Assembly: GCF_940677205.1 (NCBI RefSeq)
Contig: NZ_OW712331.1
Span: 806,001 to 870,000, forward strand
Direction of reading: 5' to 3'
Length of the DNA stretch: 64,000 nt
Source: [Clostridium] colinum
Lineage (GTDB): Bacteria > Bacillota > Clostridia > Lachnospirales > CAG-274
Positions 24,731 to 34,326 of the stretch are shown piece after piece (position 1 is the first letter of the stretch; each line of letters starts with the position of its first letter). The notes under the pieces were generated by a model. The model saw only the letters and a list, made by a program, of their open reading frames with translations. It was not told the origin of the DNA and made no database searches. The position numbers were made by a program, and so were the translations under genes.

Positions 24731-26077
24731 CTATTCTTCTTCTGTTAATATGTTATATTTAGTATTTCTTATTGATACCCATTGTAGAATACCGATTATT
24801 GTAAAGCTTATTATTATAGAACTACCACCATAACTTATAAAAGGAAGAGTTACGCCAGTTAAAGGAATTAGCTTTGTAGCACCACCTATTATAAGAAATG
24901 TTTGAAAACACATTAAACTTGTCATACCAGATGATAAAAGACTTAAAAATTTATTTTGACTATTTAAAGAAATTTTAACACTTCTATAAAAAATCATTAT
25001 AAAAATTAATATTAGCCCAATACCAAAAAATAAGCCGAATTCTTCACATATAGCAGAAAAAATTAAATCTCTTTCTACAACAGGTATAGATTGAGGCATA
25101 CCCATATTAAGGCCACTTCCCATAAATCCATAAGTACCTATTGCAAATAATGATTGAGCTATTTGATATCCTTTATTTGATATATCTGACCAAGGATTTA
25201 GCCATATTTCTACTCTTACTCTTACATGGTTAAAAAGATTATATCCTAACATAGAGCCTAAATACGCTAGAAAAATACCTAGTAAAATGAGCCAAGTTTT
25301 AGAAGTTGAAATATATAACATAACTAAGTATGTCATAAAAAATATTAATGCACTTCCTAGGTCTGTTTGAAAAACTAAACAAACAATAAATATAAGCGAC
25401 ATTATAGATGGAAAGATTAAGTTTTTTATTTTTAAATTAGAGCTTGAAAAACAAGAGGATAAATAAAAAATAAATAAAAGCTTTACTAATTCGGACGGTT
25501 GAAAGGTAATACCTTTTATAGATATCCAATTTTTAGCACCACCATCTTCTATACCAACTAATAATGTAGCAAGTAATAAAGAAAGCCCCATAAATAAATA
25601 TAAGTACTTAAATAAATTTAATCGAGGTAGTATGTTTAACAATATAGGAATAGCTAAACATACACAAAATCCTAAAATAAACCAAGCAAATTGTCTTTTA
25701 GCAAGATTATGGTTAAGTCTATATAAAGTAGTGATACCTATAGACATTAAGAAAAAAATACCATTCCATATTAAATGACAACTATTTTTATAAAATAAAG
25801 AAGCTACAAAATTACCAAAAATAATAAAAATAAGTGTTAATATAAAAAATGGAACGATAGAAAAATCGATATTTCTAGTTTCTTTATTAAAAGATAATAT
25901 TGTAAATGCAGAGGTATGGAAGAAAAAAATAATTAACCTTTGTATTAATAAGTAAACCTTATTATTTATGCAGATAATATTTTTTTCTCCTATACAAATT
26001 AAAAAACCAAGTAATAAAAATAAGCATATATATATAAGAAAAATGTATCTAGAAATATTTACTATAATTTCATACAT
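24731..26077 (-). CDS. FtsW/RodA/SpoVE-family peptidoglycan polymerase
   Basis: A 448-residue integral membrane protein with about ten hydrophobic segments. SEDS proteins of this kind polymerise glycan strands from lipid II and work with a class B PBP. Conserved pieces are 'AKNWISIKGITFQPSELVKLL' with the PSE motif, 'QTDLGSALIF' with the catalytic Asp, 'QSIPVVERDLIFSAICEEFG' and 'LPFISYGGSSII'. The partner PBP follows after 36 bases. Whether it serves elongation, division or sporulation cannot be told from sequence. ATAGGAG precedes the start. Confidence 0.9.
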   Translation of the reverse strand: MYEIIVNISRYIFLIYICLFLLLGFLICIGEKNIICINNKVYLLIQRLIIFFFHTSAFTILSFNKETRNIDFSIVPFFILTLIFIIFGNFVASLFYKNSCHLIWNGIFFLMSIGITTLYRLNHNLAKRQFAWFILGFCVCLAIPILLNILPRLNLFKYLYLFMGLSLLLATLLVGIEDGGAKNWISIKGITFQPSELVKLLFIFYLSSCFSSSNLKIKNLIFPSIMSLIFIVCLVFQTDLGSALIFFMTYLVMLYISTSKTWLILLGIFLAYLGSMLGYNLFNHVRVRVEIWLNPWSDISNKGYQIAQSLFAIGTYGFMGSGLNMGMPQSIPVVERDLIFSAICEEFGLFFGIGLILIFIMIFYRSVKISLNSQNKFLSLLSSGMTSLMCFQTFLIIGGATKLIPLTGVTLPFISYGGSSIIISFTIIGILQWVSIRNTKYNILTEEE

Positions 26078-26086
26078 AAAAATCTC

Positions 26087-28471
26087 CTATAAAACACCTC
26101 TAAAAAAATGACCATTAGTATAGTCTAAATTTTTAAATGGACTATTTTTTATATTAAAGTGTTCTTTATTAATTAAAGTTTTGCTGTAATATGTTATAAT
26201 ATTTTTTATTTCTTCTTTATTTTCATCTACAAAACTAATGCGAAAATATTGGTTAGAAAGTTTATTTATTTCTTCATATTTATTTAAGACAAATAGGGGA
26301 GACTTATTTATAATAGTTGTTACACAATTAAAACAATCATTTTTTATAGGAAAACAAGCTCCAGTTCTATCTTTTAAATAAAAAGAATCACAGTTATTTT
26401 TCATTTTACAAAATCTATTATTGCCTTTATTACCAACATATAAACCTACAGGGCATTGATGGGTAGTCATTAATGGTAGTTTACCATATACTAAAATTTC
26501 AGTATTTTCACTCGTTAAAGACTTTATTTCTGAAATATTAAGCTCAGGAGATAAAGTTACAGTATTAAATAATGATAATAATTTATCTATAGAGGCATTA
26601 TTAAATATGTTAAAAGTATAATCTGCTATAACTTTTTTATTGGTATTTAAATTTATATAATTTCTTAATAAATATCCGTCAATGTTAGATTGTTCTAATA
26701 TTGATAGCATATTGTAAAAGTCTTCAGCCATAGGCTCTCTTAATATCCAAAGTAAAGCTATATATATTTCTATATTATTTTTATGACTATTTTCAATATA
26801 ATAATTTAAATTATTTAGATTATCTTGGTTAAGCTCTACATATATTCTTTTTATAAGGTTAGTTTCTATACAAGCATCAAATTGTTCTTTGTTTTGTACT
26901 AAAGTAGTTAAATATTTATTATTAGCTACTTTTACTTTAGGTATATATTCAACATTTATTTTTTTTCGTTTAAAACTTTTTATAATTTTTTCTTGTAAAT
27001 TTTCAGTAGCATTTCTTCTAAGTGCATTTATAGCACTTAAAGGTATATAAATATTTTCATCTACATCTATACTATTAAAAATAAAATAAAAAGGTGTATC
27101 TCCAGTTTTAGACAATTTTTCGATAAGAGTATCTTCTGTAACACAAGAATTTTTAGCTTGTTCTACTACATATCCTTCTTCTATAATTTCTATATTATTA
27201 ACATATAATTTTAATGTAAGAGGTTTATTTAATTTAGCTATTACATCTACTTTTATTTCTTGTTTTCTAGTGTCTTTAGAATATAATTTTTTTAGTTTAT
27301 TATCTAAAGCTTTATCAAAAGAGCGAAAAACTAAATCACCTTTATTTATATTACCACATATAGTTAGGTTTATTAAATCACCAACACCAGCTTGTTTAGA
27401 TATATTTGTTCCACAATGTGGTTTAGTTCTTGTCCAAATTTCTATTCCATCACCACAAACCACAGGTTCATTAAGTTTTATTACACATTTTTTAGTTTTT
27501 TTGTTGTAACTTTCTACTATACCTATTTCTAGCCCACTACTTTTAGGTGAAGGGCTAATCATAGATTTATTAGACCATTTTTCATAATAACCTGTTATAG
27601 AGCTACCACCACGATTAAATATTTGCGTAAGTTCTTTTAAATCATTATTTTCAATTTCATCAAATGTATTATTATTAACTTTATCTATATATTTTCTATA
27701 ATTGGAAGTTACACTTGCTACATATTCTGGGCTTTTCATTCTTCCTTCTATTTTAAAGGTATGTATACCAGATTTTACTAGCTTATCTATTATAGGTAAG
27801 GTAGAGGTATCTTTTGGAGATAATAAATAATCATTTGCGTATATTTTATCATTTTTTATAAGTTTATATTCCATACGGCAAGGCTGAGCACATCTTCCTC
27901 TATTACCACTTCGTTCGCCTATAAGGCTACTCATAAGACACCTGCCAGAATAAGATACACATATTGCACCGTGAACAAATGCCTCTATTTCTATATCTGT
28001 ATTATGAGTTATGTTTTCAATTTCTTTAAGTGTAAGTTCTCTACTTAAAACAACTCTATTAAATCCTAAATCTTGTAAAAATTTAACACCTTCTATGTTA
28101 TGTATAGTCATTTGTGTGCTAGCGTGCAATGCAACATTTTTAAAGTTATTTCTTATAAGATTAAATATACCAATATCTTGTACTATAATTGCATCTATAC
28201 CATAAGAATAAACATTAGAGACAAAATTTAATACATTTTGTACTTCTTCTTCTTTATAAAGAATATTTAATGTTAAATTAACTTTAACTCCTCTAAGATG
28301 ACAATAATCTATAATATAGTTTAACTCTTCATCATTAAAATTATTAGCACTTTGTCTAGCATTAAAGCTTTTACCACCTAAATAAATTGCATCACAACCG
28401 TTATTTACAGCAGATATCATACTTTCCATTGAGCCAACTGGTGATAAAAGTTCAACTCTTTTGTTATTCAA
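26087..28471 (-). CDS. U32-family protein (RlhA-like 23S rRNA hydroxylation)
   Basis: A 794-residue two-domain protein. The N-terminal U32 domain shows the signature 'HGAICVSYSGRCLMSSL' followed by RGRCAQPCR with its cysteine cluster, likely holding an iron-sulfur site. The C-terminal half is the DUF3656-type extension with more cysteines near its end (NRFCKMKNNCDSF, CFNCVT). In E. coli the homologue RlhA is needed to hydroxylate C2501 of 23S rRNA; the older label 'collagenase' is doubtful. I prefer TTG at 28471, 7 bases after TTAGGTGA, over GTG at 28480. It is the first gene of the operon with ftsW and pbp. Confidence 0.85.
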   Translation of the reverse strand: MNNKRVELLSPVGSMESMISAVNNGCDAIYLGGKSFNARQSANNFNDEELNYIIDYCHLRGVKVNLTLNILYKEEEVQNVLNFVSNVYSYGIDAIIVQDIGIFNLIRNNFKNVALHASTQMTIHNIEGVKFLQDLGFNRVVLSRELTLKEIENITHNTDIEIEAFVHGAICVSYSGRCLMSSLIGERSGNRGRCAQPCRMEYKLIKNDKIYANDYLLSPKDTSTLPIIDKLVKSGIHTFKIEGRMKSPEYVASVTSNYRKYIDKVNNNTFDEIENNDLKELTQIFNRGGSSITGYYEKWSNKSMISPSPKSSGLEIGIVESYNKKTKKCVIKLNEPVVCGDGIEIWTRTKPHCGTNISKQAGVGDLINLTICGNINKGDLVFRSFDKALDNKLKKLYSKDTRKQEIKVDVIAKLNKPLTLKLYVNNIEIIEEGYVVEQAKNSCVTEDTLIEKLSKTGDTPFYFIFNSIDVDENIYIPLSAINALRRNATENLQEKIIKSFKRKKINVEYIPKVKVANNKYLTTLVQNKEQFDACIETNLIKRIYVELNQDNLNNLNYYIENSHKNNIEIYIALLWILREPMAEDFYNMLSILEQSNIDGYLLRNYINLNTNKKVIADYTFNIFNNASIDKLLSLFNTVTLSPELNISEIKSLTSENTEILVYGKLPLMTTHQCPVGLYVGNKGNNRFCKMKNNCDSFYLKDRTGACFPIKNDCFNCVTTIINKSPLFVLNKYEEINKLSNQYFRISFVDENKEEIKNIITYYSKTLINKEHFNIKNSPFKNLDYTNGHFFRGVL

Positions 28472-28652
28472 AATATTCACCTAATTTCTAAAATAAAATT
28501 TATTAAAGTTATGGACAAATTGTACAAAAATTGTTAAAATATATATAAATAATTAAATTTTAAAAATTAATTGTCTATATAAGTAAACAATATATATGGA
28601 TAATTATATATTAAAATTAGTTATATTTTACAATAAATTAGTAAAATTAAAT

Positions 28653-30002
28653 TTATTGTAATTTTTCTAATTGAGCTTTGAGATTTTCTATTTCTTCTTC
28701 TAAATCTAATATTTGAAGGTCTTTTTCTATCTCAAGTTCTTCTATATCTTTTATGCTAGATAGTTTTATTGTAGCTTCATTAAGATTATCTTTTAGACTA
28801 TTTATTATGTTATCTTTTTCAGATAAAGAGGCTTTTAGCATAGATATAGTATTATCTTTATCATTTAATGCTTTATCAAGATTATTTTTTAGTTCCGAAA
28901 TAATTATATCTTTTTGAGAAGAAGCTTTATTTATTTTATCTTCTAACTCAAAATGAAGATTTTTATTTTCATCTAGAGCATTTTTTAACTTTTGTTCAAG
29001 ATTAGATATAATAGAACTTTTTTCATTTAATGAATTTTTAAAATTAAATTCTACTTGAGATTGTATATTTTTATTATTAGATAAAGCGTTTTCAAGTTTA
29101 TACTTAAGTTGAGAGATAGTATTATCTTTATCAGCTAAAGTATTTTTAAGTTTATATTCAAGTTGAGAAATAGTATTATCCTTATCGGATAAAGCATTTT
29201 GAAGTTTATACTCAAGCTGAGAAATAGTATTATCCTTATCAGTCAAAGTATTTTCAAGCTTATATTCAAGCTGAGAAATGATATTATCTTTGTCGGATAA
29301 AGTGCTTTTAAGTTGAGAAATAGTATTATTTTTATCAGCTAAAGTATTTTCAAGCTTATATTCAAGCTGAGAAATAGCATTATCTTTATCAGTTAAAGAG
29401 TTTTGAAGTTTGTATTCAAGCTCAGAAATAATATTATCTTTATTAGATAAATCTTCTAATTTAGAGTTAATGTTATCTTTATCAGATAAAAGTTCATCAA
29501 TTTCATTTTTTAATTGAGATATAATTTGATTTTTTTCTTCCATTAAGGTTGAAATTTTTAATTCTAAATTAGATATTATATCATCTTTTTCATTAGAAAT
29601 ATTTTTAATTTTATCTTCAAGATATATAATTGAGTTTTCTTTACTTTCACAAAGTGATAAACTATTTTTTAACTCATTATCTAGCTCAGTATTTTTTTTT
29701 GATAATAAATTTAATTTATTTTCTAATTCGTTAATTAATTTATTATTTTTATTAAATAATTGACGTTGTTTAAAAAGGTCATCTGCAATATTAAGAGCTA
29801 AAACTAATAAAAAAGATGTAGAATTTTTATTTAAATTTTCATATATAGAAGATAATTCTTCCATTTTAGTATTAACATATTTAGCAATACCAGTTATATA
29901 TTCATCATTTTCATTTGTTGAAAGATTATAATTTATGTTACCAATCTTTACAGATATAGTATGTTTATTTGTTTGATTATTATTATTATTTTCTATATTC
30001 AT
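28653..30002 (-). CDS. zapA: ZapA-like cell division protein with long coiled-coil repeat extension
   Basis: The first 85 residues are a ZapA domain, which binds FtsZ and bundles its filaments: 'HTISVKIGNINYNLSTNENDEYI' and 'LLVLALNIADDLFK' are typical. Normal ZapA ends near 100 residues; this one continues to 449 as an unbroken coiled coil. Residues about 195-320 consist of near-identical 18-residue repeats (LEYKLxNxLxDKDNTISQ) with one 14-residue variant. ATG at 30002 has GAGGTGA 7 bases upstream. An operon with the following U32 gene is unlikely because a gap of 181 bases separates them. Confidence 0.88.
   Translation of the reverse strand: MNIENNNNNQTNKHTISVKIGNINYNLSTNENDEYITGIAKYVNTKMEELSSIYENLNKNSTSFLLVLALNIADDLFKQRQLFNKNNKLINELENKLNLLSKKNTELDNELKNSLSLCESKENSIIYLEDKIKNISNEKDDIISNLELKISTLMEEKNQIISQLKNEIDELLSDKDNINSKLEDLSNKDNIISELEYKLQNSLTDKDNAISQLEYKLENTLADKNNTISQLKSTLSDKDNIISQLEYKLENTLTDKDNTISQLEYKLQNALSDKDNTISQLEYKLKNTLADKDNTISQLKYKLENALSNNKNIQSQVEFNFKNSLNEKSSIISNLEQKLKNALDENKNLHFELEDKINKASSQKDIIISELKNNLDKALNDKDNTISMLKASLSEKDNIINSLKDNLNEATIKLSSIKDIEELEIEKDLQILDLEEEIENLKAQLEKLQ
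29054..29420 (-). repeat. 54-bp tandem repeats in zapA
   Basis: About six 54-bp units plus one 42-bp unit in frame encode the pattern LEYKLxNxLxDKDNTISQ. The copies differ at a few positions only, mostly silent or Ala/Thr/Ser swaps, so the array is young or kept uniform by recombination. Weaker 18-residue units continue to about 28830. Confidence 0.85.
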
Positions 30003-30030
30003 ATAATTCACCTCAAAAAATAATATAATA

Positions 30031-30058
30031 ATTATATCATATATATAAAATATATCAA
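30031..30058 (-). promoter_or_regulatory. Promoter of zapA-like gene
   Basis: On the minus strand TTGATA (30053-30058), 16-base spacer, TATAAT (30031-30036), about 30 bases before the start codon. The remaining intergenic sequence to 30269 must hold the divergent promoter for the CdaR-type gene, which I could not place with confidence. Confidence 0.6.
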
Positions 30059-30269
30059 TTGTTTTAATAAACTTTATTAAAATTATTAGTTTAAAATGTA
30101 TAATAATGAAAAAATAAATCTATATAATTAGATTTTAATAAAAAAATTTAACATTTTATATAAAATAGACTTTTATTTTTCTTATTTTTGATATAAAATA
30201 TATAGAGATGTTAATGAAATTAAAATAAAATCATATAAATTAAATAATAAAAAGGAGTTGCTTTTAATT

Positions 30270-31361
30270 ATGATTTCAAATCAAATATTACAGAGTACAA
30301 TAGACGGATTAAAAAATATTACAAGGCGAGAGTTTAGTATAGTTGATAGAGAAGGTAAAGTAGTTGTTACTACTGAAATAGAATTAGTTAATGCAATAAT
30401 AGATGGGATAGATTTTTTTATTAATAGTCCAGCTGAAAATCAACTTGTACAAGGTTATCAATATTTTAAAGTTTTAGACAATGGTAATACAGAATATATA
30501 GTTTTAGCAAAAGGTGAAGATGAAGAAATATATCAAATAGGTAAAATAGCAACATTTCAAATACAAAGTCTTTTAATAGCGTATAAAGAGAGATATGATA
30601 GAGATAATTTTATAAAAAACTTATTATTAGACAATTTGTTACTTGTAGATATATATTCTAGAGCAAAAAAATTACATATAGAAAATGATGTTAGAAGGAT
30701 AGTATATCTTATAGAAACAGAAGTAGATAAAGAACTTAACACTGTTGAAGTAGTTAGAAGTATATTTCCTATAAAAGGTAAAGATTTTGTAACGGCAGTA
30801 GATGAAAAAACTATAATATTAGTTAAAGAACTTAAAGACAAAGAAGATAAGGAAACAGTAGAACAATTCGCAAACGAAATGCACAGAACATTAACAGAAG
30901 AACTTAATAAAAATGTTTTAATATCTATCGGTTCTATTGTATATGATTTAAAAAATATATCGTCTTCTTTTAAAGAGGCAAAAATGGCTTTAGAAGTTGG
31001 AAAAATATTTGAAGAAGATAAAAATATTATAAAATATGAACAATTAGGCATAGGAAGACTTATTTATCAGCTACCAAACAATTTATGCAAAATGTTTGTA
31101 GGAGAAGTTTTAGATGGCATAACAATGGCCTCATTTGATGAAGAAACTCTTGCTACTGTTGCTAAATTTTTTGAAAATAATTTAAATGTTTCTGAAACTT
31201 CAAGACAATTATACATACATAGAAATACACTTGTTTATAGACTAGATAAATTACAAAAAATGACAGGGCTTGACCTTAGAAACTTTGATGATGCAATTAT
31301 TTTTAAAATAATGTTAATGGTTAGTAAATATATGCAATATAGAGAAAACTTTAAATATTAA
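30270..31361 (+). CDS. CdaR/PucR-type transcription regulator
   Basis: A 363-residue regulator with the sugar-diacid recognition-type N-terminal domain (about residues 1-135), a GGDEF-like middle region without catalytic motif ('NVLISIGSIVYDLKNISSSF'), and a C-terminal PucR-type helix-turn-helix ('NLNVSETSRQLYIHRNTLVY'). CdaR-like proteins bind a small metabolite and activate nearby genes; the ligand here cannot be inferred. It precedes ftsE by 24 bases and may be transcribed with it. ATG at 30270 is 13 bases from AAGGAG, longer than usual; TTG at 30258 touches the site. Confidence 0.82.
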   Translation: MISNQILQSTIDGLKNITRREFSIVDREGKVVVTTEIELVNAIIDGIDFFINSPAENQLVQGYQYFKVLDNGNTEYIVLAKGEDEEIYQIGKIATFQIQSLLIAYKERYDRDNFIKNLLLDNLLLVDIYSRAKKLHIENDVRRIVYLIETEVDKELNTVEVVRSIFPIKGKDFVTAVDEKTIILVKELKDKEDKETVEQFANEMHRTLTEELNKNVLISIGSIVYDLKNISSSFKEAKMALEVGKIFEEDKNIIKYEQLGIGRLIYQLPNNLCKMFVGEVLDGITMASFDEETLATVAKFFENNLNVSETSRQLYIHRNTLVYRLDKLQKMTGLDLRNFDDAIIFKIMLMVSKYMQYRENFKY

Positions 31362-31385
31362 CAAAATTTTGAAAGGGCGATAAAA

Positions 31386-32069
31386 TTGATAAAAGTAGAC
31401 AAAGTTACAAAAATTTATGATAATGGAGCAGTTGCTATAAATAATGTTTCTATTGACATAAAAAAGGGGGAATTTGTTTTTGTTATTGGGTCATCTGGGT
31501 CTGGAAAATCTACGCTTATGAAAATGCTTTTAAAAGAGGTAGAGCCAACAGAGGGTAAAATAATTATAGATGGAACAAATATAAATAATATACGAAGAAA
31601 AGAAATACCATATTTAAGAAGAAAAATAGGGGTTGTATTTCAAGACTTTAGATTATTGCCTAGTAAAACTGTTTTTGAAAATATAGCATTTGCATTGCAA
31701 GTTACAGAAGCTCCACCTAAGGCTATAAGAAGAAATGTACCAGCTATACTTGCTATGGTTGGATTAACACATAAGGCTAAAGTTTATCCAAATGAATTAT
31801 CTGGTGGAGAACAACAAAGGGTAGCATTGGCAAGAGCTATAATAAATAAACCGCCTATATTATTGGCAGATGAGCCAACAGGTAATCTAGACCCAGAAAC
31901 AGCTTGGGAGATAATGGAATTATTAAAAGAAATAAATGCTAAAGGTACAACAGTTGTTATAGCAACTCACGCTAAAGATATAGTAGATGAAATGAAAAAA
32001 CGTGTTATAACTATTCAGAAAGGGGTAATATTAAGCGACAAAGAGGGAGGATATAGCTATGAAGATTAG
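31386..32069 (+). CDS. ftsE: Cell division ATP-binding protein FtsE
   Basis: FtsE is the ATPase that, with FtsX, controls wall hydrolases at the division site. This 227-residue protein has Walker A GSSGSGKST, Q-loop in VVFQDFRLLPSKT, signature LSGGEQQRVALARA, Walker B ILLADEPTGNLD and H-loop ATHAKD. The 'FRLLPSKTVFENIAF' stretch is diagnostic for FtsE. It starts with TTG after AAAGGGCGAT and overlaps ftsX by 11 bases, ensuring equal expression. Confidence 0.95.
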   Translation: MIKVDKVTKIYDNGAVAINNVSIDIKKGEFVFVIGSSGSGKSTLMKMLLKEVEPTEGKIIIDGTNINNIRRKEIPYLRRKIGVVFQDFRLLPSKTVFENIAFALQVTEAPPKAIRRNVPAILAMVGLTHKAKVYPNELSGGEQQRVALARAIINKPPILLADEPTGNLDPETAWEIMELLKEINAKGTTVVIATHAKDIVDEMKKRVITIQKGVILSDKEGGYSYED

Positions 32070-33129
32070 AAGCGCTAAGTATCATATAAAACAAGGGGCT
32101 AAAAGTATAACAAAAAATGGTTTAATGTCAGTTGCATCTATAGCTTCTGTTGCTGCTTGTTCTTTTATTCTTATAATATCATTATGTATAGCTATAAATC
32201 TTGATAGAGCTTTAGAAAAAGTAGAAGAAAGTATAGGAGTATCATTATATCTTGGAGATGATGTTAAAGATGAAGAGATAAAGGTACTTTTTGATAAATT
32301 ATCTAATATACCAAATGTAATACAAGTTGATTATATGTCTAAAGAAGATGCGCTTAATTGGGCTAAAAAGGAGTGGCAAGACGACCAAAATATATTATCT
32401 GGACTTGAAGATGATAACCCATTTCCAAGGTCCTTTGAAATATCAATAGATGGAGCAAAAAATCAAAAACAAGTTATAAAAGATGTTACAAATTTGCAAA
32501 GAGAATTTGAAATACAACTTTTAGAAAGCAGAAAAAAAGAAAATGAAGAAATAAAAAATATTATTGAAAATCCTTTATCAGAATCTACAACAAAAGCTCA
32601 AAATAAAGAACAAACTAAACAAGAAGATAAACAAGAACCAAACATAGGTGATGAAGACTATAAATATATAGGGATTGAAAAAATAAGACATTCTCAAAAA
32701 GAATCGGATATACTTTTAGCTATTAATAATGCCATTAGAATATCAAGTATTATAATAATATTAATTTTAGCCGTAATATCTGTTACGATTATTATAAACA
32801 CAATAAAGCTTGCCGTTTATATAAGAAGAACAGAAATAAATATTATGAAATATGTGGGGGCAACCGACTGGTTTATAAGATGGCCTTTTGTAATAGAAGG
32901 AATTATAATTGGTATTATAGGGTCTATCATATCTATTATTATATGTATTTTTGGATATAGTAAAGCTGTTAGTTTAATATATGAAAAAATGGCATTTATT
33001 GAAAATTATGTTCAATTTCAAGATACATTTTCAATGTTTTTAGCAATAGCACCAGTTACTGTAATATTAGGAATATTGCTTGGAGTTATAGGTTCTGTAA
33101 GTTCTATAAAAAAACATTTAAACGTATAA
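32059..33129 (+). CDS. ftsX: Cell division protein FtsX
   Basis: FtsX is the membrane partner of FtsE and signals to a wall hydrolase or its activator. Four membrane segments are visible: near residues 22-46 and three in the C-terminal half (about 225-250, 280-305, 325-348). The extracellular domain between segments 1 and 2 is longer than in Bacillus FtsX because of a hydrophilic, Gln- and Lys-rich insert around residues 165-205 (NKEQTKQEDKQEPNIG). That insert is the place expected to contact the M23 protein encoded next. Confidence 0.93.
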   Translation: MKIRSAKYHIKQGAKSITKNGLMSVASIASVAACSFILIISLCIAINLDRALEKVEESIGVSLYLGDDVKDEEIKVLFDKLSNIPNVIQVDYMSKEDALNWAKKEWQDDQNILSGLEDDNPFPRSFEISIDGAKNQKQVIKDVTNLQREFEIQLLESRKKENEEIKNIIENPLSESTTKAQNKEQTKQEDKQEPNIGDEDYKYIGIEKIRHSQKESDILLAINNAIRISSIIIILILAVISVTIIINTIKLAVYIRRTEINIMKYVGATDWFIRWPFVIEGIIIGIIGSIISIIICIFGYSKAVSLIYEKMAFIENYVQFQDTFSMFLAIAPVTVILGILLGVIGSVSSIKKHLNV

Positions 33130-33146
33130 AATTAGGAGGGAAATAA

Positions 33147-34304
33147 ATGAAAAAAAGAATAAATATATTGTTAATAACTATAATATTTATATTTTCTCTT
33201 AATAGTATTATTTATGGTAAAAGTGTTAGTGAACTTAATAAAGAAAAAAACAATATTAAAAATAAAATAGAAAATTCTAAAAATACGTTAGAAAAGTCCA
33301 AACAAGAAAAAAGTAATATATTAAAAGAAGTAGAAAATTTGGATAACAATTTAGAAAAAATAGAAAAAGAGCTTGAAAATTTACAAAATAATTTAAACAA
33401 AACAAAAGAAAGCCTTGTTAAGTCAGAAAAAGATTTAGAAGAAGCTAAAATAAAAAAAGAAAAACAATATAAAAGTCTTAAACAGCGTATAAGAGTTATA
33501 TATGAATATGGTGATAGTGGTTATGTAGATATACTTTTAGATGCTAAAGGATTTACAGATTTTTTTAAACGAATAGAATATATAAATTATATTATGGAAT
33601 ATGATAATAAACTTTTTGAAAGGTATCTAGAAACAGAAGAGTTTATATCATTAAAAGTAGAACAAATAAAAGTTGAAAAACAGAATTTAGAAGTTTTAAC
33701 AAAACAAACAGAAACGAAAAAGAAAGAAGTAGAAAAAAATATTGCAACAAAACAACAAATGGTTATTAATTTAAATAAACAGCAAGCCACTTTAGAGCAA
33801 CAAATAAAAGACCTTGAAAAAGAAGATAAAGAGATAACTAATCTTATAAATCAAGCTAAAATTAAAGCTACATCAAATAGTAAAAATAAAGTTTATCCTA
33901 GTACAAATGGAAGATTAGCTCATCCAGTGCCTCAATATGCCGGAAGACCTTATAATGATGTTTATGGATATAGAATAAACCCTATTAGTGGTAAAAAAGA
34001 ACTTCATTCTGGTTTAGATTTAAAAGCTACATATGGTTCAGAAATTGTAGCGGCAGAAACAGGAACAGTTATATATTCAGGTAACAGAGGGGGATATGGC
34101 AAAACTGTTATTATAGACCATGGCGGAGGTATGACAACATTATATGCTCATAATTCACAGTTATTAGTAAGTGTAGGACAACAAGTTAAAAGAGGACAAG
34201 TTATTGCAAAAGCAGGTTCTACTGGATATTCCACAGGTGTACATGCTCATTTTGAAGTTAGAATAAATGGTAAACATACTAATCCAGCACCATATTTAAG
34301 TTAG
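33147..34304 (+). CDS. Murein hydrolase activator/M23 peptidase with coiled coil (EnvC/CwlO-like)
   Basis: A secreted protein of 385 residues: signal peptide (residues 1-24, ISSLNSIIYG-like end), about 220 residues of coiled coil, then an M23 (LytM) domain. The active-site residues are complete: HSGLD with His and Asp, and HAHFEV with the later His pair, so it may cut peptidoglycan itself, unlike E. coli EnvC. Being next to ftsEX, it is most likely held inactive by FtsX and released by ATP hydrolysis during division. AGGAGGG precedes ATG. Confidence 0.88.
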   Translation: MKKRINILLITIIFIFSLNSIIYGKSVSELNKEKNNIKNKIENSKNTLEKSKQEKSNILKEVENLDNNLEKIEKELENLQNNLNKTKESLVKSEKDLEEAKIKKEKQYKSLKQRIRVIYEYGDSGYVDILLDAKGFTDFFKRIEYINYIMEYDNKLFERYLETEEFISLKVEQIKVEKQNLEVLTKQTETKKKEVEKNIATKQQMVINLNKQQATLEQQIKDLEKEDKEITNLINQAKIKATSNSKNKVYPSTNGRLAHPVPQYAGRPYNDVYGYRINPISGKKELHSGLDLKATYGSEIVAAETGTVIYSGNRGGYGKTVIIDHGGGMTTLYAHNSQLLVSVGQQVKRGQVIAKAGSTGYSTGVHAHFEVRINGKHTNPAPYLS

Positions 34305-34326
34305 ATAGTAGAGAGGAAGGGGAAAT

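Noticed and set aside
28628-28661. Inverted repeat at the end of the zapA-like gene as its terminator
   Set aside because: The 12-bp arms pair well but no T-run follows on the minus strand, and the stem covers coding sequence; the plus-strand T-run has no gene to serve.
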